Assembly: GCA_000432575.1 (NCBI GenBank)
Contig: HF996776.1
Coordinates: forward strand, 1-11,260
Direction of reading: 5' to 3'
Length of the DNA: 11,260 bases
Source of the DNA: Clostridium sp. CAG:762
Lineage (GTDB): Bacteria; Bacillota_I; Bacilli_A; RF39; UBA660
A program made the position numbers and the translations under genes. Below, in pieces: positions 6,596 through 11,260 of this stretch; the stretch's first letter is position 1; each line of letters begins with the position of its first letter. The notes under the pieces are model-generated. The model worked only from the letters and a program-made list of their open reading frames with translations. It did no database searches and was not told the origin of the DNA.

Positions 6596-6695
6596 AGTTA
6601 GAGTGATTAGAAAAAGCTCTAACGTACAACTAAACCTCTTTATCTTATAGATAGAGTAGAAATGCTACTTTAATGCCAAGTAGTATTTTCTTTTT
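6596..6695 (+). ncRNA. unidentified small structured RNA, about 100 nt
   Basis: It lies between a near-consensus promoter and a strong terminator, with no useful reading frame. GTTAGAG at 6597-6603 pairs perfectly with CTCTAAC at 6617-6623. An alternative outer stem, TTTAGTT 6593-6599 with AACTAAA 6628-6634, shares the GTT and so competes with it. CTCT near 6637-6640 can pair with AGAG at 6653-6656 in a middle hairpin. GTAG at 6656-6659 can pair with CTAC at 6665-6668, which would disrupt the terminator stem. The set of mutually exclusive stems resembles a regulatory leader, but the next gene starts some 360 nt beyond the terminator and I match it to no known riboswitch, so a trans-acting small RNA is equally possible. 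Confidence 0.55.
6661..6695 (+). terminator. intrinsic terminator of the 6596-6695 RNA
   Basis: A 10-bp stem joins 6661-6670 to 6678-6687 (core CTACTT with AAGTAG, one G-T pair) around the loop TAATGCC, followed by a T-rich tail up to 6695 (TTTTCTTTTT from 6686). It is the clearest terminator in the window. Confidence 0.8.
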
Positions 6696-6988
6696 GTTAT
6701 GCATGTTTTAGTTCATTAAAAAATTTATGAAAAATATAATATAATATGAGTAATTAAAGAAATATTGTTTTTTAGTTACTTATGTTTTTTAATTATATGT
6801 TAACTACAAGTTATCTTGTTTTAACACCCTTTAGTGTCAAATTTAAATAGATATTACAGGCAAAGTAAAAAGAATAAGTAAAAGAAGAAATGTAATTGAT
6901 GCAAAATATCTTGATATTAGTTTGATTTTAAAGACTATAACAGCATAGCAAAAGCATATAAAAAATTATTTTAAAAAAAAGTATTTTT
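6696..6988 (+). other. gene-free stretch with a possible promoter and hairpins
   Basis: No supported gene. A promoter-like pair, TTCATT 6712-6717 and TATAAT 6735-6740 with a 17-nt spacer, is followed by a 10-bp hairpin (6749-6758 with 6771-6780, one G-T pair) and a second hairpin built from GTTAA 6799-6803 with TTAAC 6821-6825 and ACAAG 6806-6810 with CTTGT 6815-6819. This could be a third small transcript, but I see no clear terminator. At 6847-6948 a start-less open stretch would read as a basic peptide (GKVKRISKRRNVIDAKYLDI and on), perhaps a gene remnant. The end is A- and T-tract rich. Confidence 0.3.
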
Positions 6989-7011
6989 TTGGTGAAAATT
7001 ATCTTATTATG

Positions 7012-7054
7012 TGGTAAAATGTTTATAGGATATGTAGTATGGATGGTGATTATT
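7012..7054 (+). promoter_or_regulatory. extended -10 promoter and ribosome-binding site of ezrA
   Basis: TGG directly before TAAAAT (7012-7020) forms an extended -10; the -35 region is poor. Transcription would begin near 7026, so earlier in-frame starts at 6989 and 7019 would lie outside or at the very edge of the message. GGTGAT at 7045-7050 is the likely ribosome-binding site, four bases before the TTG at 7055. Confidence 0.5.
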
Positions 7055-8758
7055 TTGGATAATGTGTTACTAATGATAGTATTAATCTTTGTAATAGCTT
7101 TAATATTATTTTTAACAACTTATTTAATTATTAGAAGGACAAAAACTAGTAAGATAAAAAAAGAAATAGAAAAATTGGATATAGAAAGGAATTTATTGGT
7201 AGGAGTACCTATTTTAACGGAATTATCTAAAGTAAAAGATTTGGTTAAAACGGATAATTTAAAAGAGAAATTAAATGAATGGGATACTACTTTTAAGTTG
7301 ATTAAAGATGATCGTGTTCCTAAATTGACTGACTTGATTACTGAAGCTGATTATTTGGTTTCAAGAAATGAATATAAAGGTGCAGTTAAAAAGATTGCTA
7401 ATATTGAGATGGAGATAAGTGAACTTAAGAATAAGTCTGGTGCTTTATTGGATGAATTAAAGGTAATAACTACTTCCGCGGAGAGAAATAGAAATGAAAT
7501 TACTAAGTTAAAGGTAGAGTATAGGGAGTTACAAAATAAGTTTGATAGAACAATGAAGGATTATGGTAGTATTGCTAAACCAATCGCTTTGCAGTTTGAA
7601 AATATCGATAAAAGGTTTACAGAATTTGAATATGCGATGGATCATAATGATTATGTTGGGGTAGAAAAAATTGTTACGAGTTTGCAAACAATGTTAAATG
7701 ATATGAAGATAACTTTAGAAGAGGTTCCTCAAATAGTTTTAATGGCAGAGATGTTAATTCCTAAGAAGATAGAGGAGGCTACTACTACTTATGCTAGGAT
7801 GTTAAGAGATGGATATCCAATGGATTATTTAAATGTCGAATATAATATTAAGGAAATAAATAAGAAAATTAGTGTTATTATGGATAAACTTAATATATTA
7901 GATTTGGGTGATTCTATTTTAGAATTAAAAACAATATTAGGTTATTTTGATGATTTATTTAAAGATTTTGATAAGGAAAAGGAAGCAAGAAATATATTTA
8001 GGGAAAATAGTAAGTTATTTAAGAGTAAAATAGATAAAACAAATAAGATAGTATATAATATTTATCTTAGTATTGATGATATTAGGACGACTTATGATTT
8101 AAAGGATGATGATATAAATAAATTTAATATTATTAATGAAAACTTAGAGCTTTTAAATAAGGATTTTAAGTCTTTGATAGAACATAGTAAAATGCATACT
8201 TTTGCTTATACTAAATTAACTTTGGAATTAGATGGCTTATTTAATAAATTAATGCGTTTAAATGATGATTTGGATTATCAACTCAAATCTATTACTAGTA
8301 TGAAGGATGATGAGACAAGAGCAAGGGAACAATTGATAGTAATAGAAAATTTATTAAAACAGACAAAGTTAAAGATAAATGATTATAAATTACCTGTTAT
8401 TCCTGATAGTTATTTTATTGAGTTAAAAGAGGCTTATCAAGCTATTAGAGAGATAAATAAGGAATTAGATAAGAAACCAATAGTGATAAAAATTTTAAAT
8501 ATTAGAGTAGATACGGCTAGAGATTTAGTGTTTAAGATATATAATAAGACTAATGATATGTTAAAGGAAGCTTTAATGGCAGAGAAAGTTATTGTCTATG
8601 GTAATAGATATAGAAGTAGTTATAAGGAAATAGATAAGAGTTTAGGTGATGCTGAAGTTTTATTTAAAAAGGGTCAATATAAACAGTCTCTCAATGTATC
8701 AATCAATAGTATTCAAATGATAGAAAGAAATATAAAGGAAAAGTTTGCTTTGGAATAG
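7055..8758 (+). CDS. ezrA: septation ring formation regulator EzrA
   Basis: A 567-aa membrane-anchored, mostly coiled-coil protein that acts at the division site with FtsZ, controlling Z-ring assembly and, in Bacilli, penicillin-binding protein placement. Length is close to the 562 aa of B. subtilis EzrA. One N-terminal membrane helix (about 4-25, then RRTKTSK) leaves the bulk in the cytoplasm, followed by IKKEIEKLDIERNLLVGVPI, typical of the family, and long heptad-rich helices forming spectrin-like repeats. Near the C-terminus, VYGNRYRS (about 514-521) matches the conserved QNR-type patch used at midcell. The TTG at 7055 is chosen because it puts the helix at the extreme N-terminus as in homologues and has GGTGAT just before it; ATG at 7043 and the longer in-frame starts at 6989 and 7019 are alternatives. 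It appears to be transcribed alone. Confidence 0.88.
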   Translation: MDNVLLMIVLIFVIALILFLTTYLIIRRTKTSKIKKEIEKLDIERNLLVGVPILTELSKVKDLVKTDNLKEKLNEWDTTFKLIKDDRVPKLTDLITEADYLVSRNEYKGAVKKIANIEMEISELKNKSGALLDELKVITTSAERNRNEITKLKVEYRELQNKFDRTMKDYGSIAKPIALQFENIDKRFTEFEYAMDHNDYVGVEKIVTSLQTMLNDMKITLEEVPQIVLMAEMLIPKKIEEATTTYARMLRDGYPMDYLNVEYNIKEINKKISVIMDKLNILDLGDSILELKTILGYFDDLFKDFDKEKEARNIFRENSKLFKSKIDKTNKIVYNIYLSIDDIRTTYDLKDDDINKFNIINENLELLNKDFKSLIEHSKMHTFAYTKLTLELDGLFNKLMRLNDDLDYQLKSITSMKDDETRAREQLIVIENLLKQTKLKINDYKLPVIPDSYFIELKEAYQAIREINKELDKKPIVIKILNIRVDTARDLVFKIYNKTNDMLKEALMAEKVIVYGNRYRSSYKEIDKSLGDAEVLFKKGQYKQSLNVSINSIQMIERNIKEKFALE

Positions 8759-8776
8759 TGATGCTTTTCTTTTTTT

Positions 8777-8798
8777 TTGACAAGAAGGTGTCAATTTT
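8777..8798. terminator. possible weak terminator after ezrA
   Basis: TTGACA at 8777-8782 and TGTCAA at 8789-8794 form a perfect 6-bp stem with a 6-nt loop, followed by TTTT. A long T-run precedes it, so on the opposite strand it would be followed by about ten U residues; that side looks the better terminator. The TTGACA has no -10 at the right distance and is probably not a -35. Confidence 0.35.
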
Positions 8799-8819
8799 AA
8801 TAAAAAAAACTTAAATATA

Positions 8820-8847
8820 TGATAAAATATTATTAGAATGGTAGGTG
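8820..8847 (+). promoter_or_regulatory. extended -10 promoter and ribosome-binding site of thyA
   Basis: TGA directly precedes TAAAAT at 8823-8828, an extended -10 without a clear -35. AGGTG at 8843-8847 lies five bases before the ATG at 8853. This would be the promoter of the whole thyA-folA-tmk operon. Confidence 0.5.
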
Positions 8848-8852
8848 TTTTA

Positions 8853-10013
8853 ATGACTAATTTTGATATTGAATATTTAAAGTTATGTAAGAAAATATTA
8901 AAAGAAGGTATAGAAGTAGAAAATAGGACTGGGGTTAATACAATAAAGATTCCATCATATAATTTTGAGTTTGATTTAAGTAAGGAGTTTCCTATATTAA
9001 CAACTAAGCAAACATTTTATAGACAGGCTATTATAGAATTATTATGGATATGGCAAGTATGTAGTAATGATGTTAGATGGTTACAAGATAGGAATGTTCA
9101 TATTTGGGATGAATGGGAAGTAGATGAGGATGGAATTTATAGAATATATGAACCAAATACTTTAAATTATGATAAGGATAAGGAAGTTATTGTATATGAT
9201 CCAATGAGTTTACCTGTTACGGATTCTTTTGGTAAGACTCATGAAATGAAACCTAAAATGGAAAATGGGAAGGTTTTAATGGCTAAGAGTAAAATCGAGG
9301 GGAAAAATATAAGAATGGCAAAATACTATGGAAAGAAATTTGCTCATACAATAGGTACTGCTTATGGATATATTACTAATAGATATGATTTTACAAATAA
9401 TTTAATTGAAACGATTAGGAAAGATAAAAATGATAGAAGAATGGTTAAGTCTATGTGGCAAGATGAGTATTTAAGGGGAGCTGTTTTACCATCATGTGTA
9501 TGGAGTACTGAATGGGATGTAACTGGTAATAGACTTAATTTACATGTTCATCAAAGAAGCTGTGATGTTCCTTTAGGTTTACCTTTTAATGTAACTCAAT
9601 ATGCTACGTTTTTAAAGATGATAGCTCAAGTAACAGGTTTAGAAGCGGGATCAATATCTTATTCTATTAAGGATGCTCATATATATATGAATCAGATTGA
9701 AGGTATAAAGAAACAAATAAGTAGAGAGAAATTATATAACGAATTAAGTATGAATACGATACCTGTATTACAGAGCAGGAAGGATGATTTAGAAAATAAG
9801 TTAAATTATCTAAGTAAAGAAGATGATTTATATAAAGAGATAGATACTGAACTTAAAATTATTGATATGTTACTTTATCCTACTAAACCAATTTTAGAAT
9901 TAGATAAAAGTATTTGTGAATTTAAAGATTTTGATAATTCTAAAGATATTAAACATGTTAAGATAAAAAATTATAAACATATGGGTATTATAAAATTTAA
10001 AGTAACACAGTAG
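8853..10013 (+). CDS. thyA: thymidylate synthase ThyA, long form
   Basis: Converts dUMP to dTMP using methylene-tetrahydrofolate and releases dihydrofolate; a cytoplasmic dimer. At 386 aa it is longer than the 264-aa E. coli and 316-aa Lactobacillus enzymes. Conserved parts: NRTGV (Arg25), ELLWIWQ and VHIWDEW, RRMV at 195-198 (the arginines donated by the partner subunit), the nucleophile Cys215 in LPSCVW, HQRSCD at 233-238, GLPFN with Asn246 as expected for a dUMP enzyme, DAHIY at 274-278, and a C-terminal IKFKVTQ. Extra sequence lies at about 89-166 and 299-340. The usual PCH around the nucleophile is SCV, and YGxQWR is YGYITNR. The ATG at 8853 is chosen over one at 8838 because AGGTG lies between them. 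First gene of the operon; folA follows after 8 nt. Confidence 0.9.
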   Translation: MTNFDIEYLKLCKKILKEGIEVENRTGVNTIKIPSYNFEFDLSKEFPILTTKQTFYRQAIIELLWIWQVCSNDVRWLQDRNVHIWDEWEVDEDGIYRIYEPNTLNYDKDKEVIVYDPMSLPVTDSFGKTHEMKPKMENGKVLMAKSKIEGKNIRMAKYYGKKFAHTIGTAYGYITNRYDFTNNLIETIRKDKNDRRMVKSMWQDEYLRGAVLPSCVWSTEWDVTGNRLNLHVHQRSCDVPLGLPFNVTQYATFLKMIAQVTGLEAGSISYSIKDAHIYMNQIEGIKKQISREKLYNELSMNTIPVLQSRKDDLENKLNYLSKEDDLYKEIDTELKIIDMLLYPTKPILELDKSICEFKDFDNSKDIKHVKIKNYKHMGIIKFKVTQ

Positions 10014-10021
10014 GTGGGGAT

Positions 10022-10525
10022 ATGGATAATTTATATTTAATCGGGGCAATTGGTAAGAATAATGAATTAGGTTATAATAATGATTTAATTTGGAGAATTA
10101 AGGAAGATTTAAATTTTTTTAAGGAGCAGACGATGGGTAATTATATTATTATGGGAAGAAATACTTATCTGTCAATGCCTAAAAATTTAAAGGGAAGAAA
10201 ATATATAATATTAACTAGTAATAAGAATATTGTTTATGATAATGCAATGGTATTTAATAATAAAGAAAGTTTATTAGATTTTATTAATAGTAATCAAGAC
10301 TTAATATTTTATGTTATTGGTGGTAGTAAGATATATAATTTATTAATAGATGAGGTAAATATTTTATATTTGACAGAGATAGATGATAGTTTTAAGGATG
10401 CTACGGTTTATTTTCCTTTGTTTGATAAAGATAATTATGATATAACAATTGGAGATTTGATGAAAGAAAATGGTATTTCTTATAGGCACAATAAATATGT
10501 GAGGAAGAAGGTAAAATATGAATAA
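10022..10525 (+). CDS. folA: dihydrofolate reductase
   Basis: NADPH-dependent reduction of dihydrofolate, the by-product of ThyA, to tetrahydrofolate. At 167 aa it has the usual bacterial size. Visible features: the N-terminal strand LIGAIGKNNELG, then LIWRIKEDLNFFKEQT with the catalytic acid Asp29 and Trp24 (the usual PW is IW here), the NADPH-binding MGRNTYLSMP at 44-53, GRKYIILTS, YVIGGSKIY at 97-105 with the Gly-Gly pair, and Thr118 in YLTEI. The ribosome-binding site AGGTGG overlaps the thyA stop codon, and the end overlaps tmk by 8 nt, so the three genes are translationally linked. Pairing of thyA with folA is common in Firmicutes and fits the folate cycle. The truncated-looking C-terminal strand is still within family range. 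Confidence 0.92.
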   Translation: MDNLYLIGAIGKNNELGYNNDLIWRIKEDLNFFKEQTMGNYIIMGRNTYLSMPKNLKGRKYIILTSNKNIVYDNAMVFNNKESLLDFINSNQDLIFYVIGGSKIYNLLIDEVNILYLTEIDDSFKDATVYFPLFDKDNYDITIGDLMKENGISYRHNKYVRKKVKYE

Positions 10526-11213
10526 GGGAATGCTTGTTGTAATTGAAGGGGCTTGTGATGGTATAGGGAAAACGACTCAATTTAATATGCTTATTGATAA
10601 GTTAAAAAAAGATGGTATTAAGATATATACTCATCATTTTCCTTCTTATGGGACAGTGCAAGGAGCAAGAGTAGAAAAGTTTTTAAAAGGAGAATATGGC
10701 AATCCTAGTGATTTGTCACCATATTTTGTTAATGAATTATATGCGTATGATAGATTTTATACATGGGAAAATGAATTAAAGAAATATTATGATGATGGAT
10801 ATTTGATTCTTTTAGATAGATATACTACTTCTAGTATTATTTATCAGTCAGTATTTATTAAGGATAAGGATGAGAAAAATAAGTTTATTGATTATGTTAT
10901 AAAATATGAATATGAGGAAAATAAGATAAAAAAACCTGATTTAGTTATATTTTTAAAAGCACCTTATGATTTGGTGAGAAAATTAAAAAATAGTAGAATA
11001 GATAATGAAGGAATTGTTAATGATGTTTATGAAAAGGATGATATCTTGATGGAAGATATTTATAATAATGCTATTTATATATCTAATTATTTAAATTGGA
11101 ATATTGTTGATTGTAGTGATGGTGATACATTTAAGGATAAGGATACTATTAGTGAAGAAGTGTATAGGTTGGTTAAGAAGAAAATTAAAAAAAGTATTGA
11201 CAATAAAATATAA
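10518..11213 (+). CDS. tmk: thymidylate kinase-like deoxynucleotide kinase
   Basis: Most likely phosphorylates dTMP to dTDP with ATP, completing the route begun by ThyA. The 231-aa product shows the TMK layout: a P-loop EGACDGIGKTTQ at 10-21, a dTMP-binding FPSYGT at 41-46 and GARVEKFLKGEYG at 49-61, FVNELYAYDR at 70-79, and the DRY motif in LDRYTTSSIIYQ at 99-110, followed by PDLVIFLKAP. The P-loop has one residue more than the usual EGxDGxGKTTQ. The FPxYxT-type nucleotide region resembles a second TMK-like group known from Firmicutes and eukaryotes rather than the E. coli type with PGGT, so another deoxynucleoside monophosphate could be the substrate. It starts inside folA (8-nt overlap), with AAGG within GAAGAAGGTAAA as ribosome-binding site. 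Confidence 0.82.
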   Translation: MNKGMLVVIEGACDGIGKTTQFNMLIDKLKKDGIKIYTHHFPSYGTVQGARVEKFLKGEYGNPSDLSPYFVNELYAYDRFYTWENELKKYYDDGYLILLDRYTTSSIIYQSVFIKDKDEKNKFIDYVIKYEYEENKIKKPDLVIFLKAPYDLVRKLKNSRIDNEGIVNDVYEKDDILMEDIYNNAIYISNYLNWNIVDCSDGDTFKDKDTISEEVYRLVKKKIKKSIDNKI

Positions 11214-11260
11214 AAATAGTAAGATAAATACATAAGAATAGCAAAAGAAGAAGGTGTTTA
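11214..11260 (+). promoter_or_regulatory. ribosome-binding site for a gene beyond the right edge
   Basis: AAGGTG at 11251-11256 followed by TTTA reproduces the spacing seen before thyA, so a start codon is expected at or just past the end of the window. No terminator hairpin separates it from tmk, which suggests the operon continues. Confidence 0.45.

Noticed and set aside
6596..6695. tracrRNA or other CRISPR-associated RNA
   Set aside because: No CRISPR repeats or cas genes are in the window and there is no anti-repeat to compare.
8777..8828. TTGACA at 8777 as -35 of the thyA promoter
   Set aside because: No -10 lies 16-18 nt downstream; the TAAAAT at 8823 is too far. The hexamer is better explained as a hairpin arm.
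8838..8852. Earlier ATG start for thyA
   Set aside because: The ribosome-binding site AGGTG at 8843-8847 falls after it and is ideally spaced for the ATG at 8853.
1..11260. tRNA or rRNA genes, insertion sequences, CRISPR arrays, prophage genes
   Set aside because: Scanned both strands for cloverleaf ends, long inverted repeats, transposase motifs and regular repeats; none seen.

Overview
This AT-rich window carries nine confident protein genes, all on the + strand, plus one plausible small membrane-protein gene on the - strand and two intergenic stretches that look like non-coding RNA loci. The gene set (EzrA, a SpoVID/YsxE pair, an AGCS-type Na+:amino-acid symporter, Dxs) points to a low-GC Firmicute of the class Bacilli that forms spores or descends from a spore-former. 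Strong AT bias, compact genes and G-rich coding strands would suit a gut lineage related to Erysipelotrichales, RF39 or Mollicutes; that placement is inference. Trp is always TGG, and the nine confident genes stop with TAG (5) or TAA (4), never TGA. Ribosome-binding sites recur as TAGGTG or close variants, which helped fix several start codons.

Layout. 57-3312: dxs (isoprenoid precursor synthesis) followed after 4 nt by an AGCS symporter gene. 3313-3662: a 350-nt gap with a near-consensus sigma-A promoter, about 190 nt of hairpin-rich sequence and an intrinsic terminator, read here as an unidentified ncRNA, then a possible sigma-E-like promoter. 3663-5262: a short spoVID homologue overlapping a ysxE-like gene by 8 nt, the same neighbour pair as in Bacillus spore-coat genetics. 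5241-5444 (-): a possible 67-aa two-helix membrane protein. 5544-6560: an orphan amidoligase of the ATP-grasp-like COOH-NH2 ligase superfamily with its own promoter. 6561-7054: a 494-nt gap with a second strong promoter and a roughly 100-nt hairpin RNA with a terminator, then more hairpins and a possible third promoter. 7055-8758: ezrA, probably starting at TTG. 8853-11213: the thymidylate operon thyA-folA-tmk.

How the genes work together. ThyA makes dTMP and dihydrofolate, DHFR recycles the dihydrofolate, and the kinase raises dTMP to dTDP; the three genes are tightly coupled and a ribosome-binding site at the right edge suggests at least one more gene in the operon. SpoVID and YsxE should act on the mother-cell side of the forespore during coat encasement. 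EzrA acts at the division septum. The amidoligase and the two RNAs have no partner here that reveals their role. The observations most worth a second look are the two terminated RNA loci with alternative pairings, the miniature SpoVID, the long ThyA with an altered active-site motif, the orphan amidoligase and the absence of TGA.
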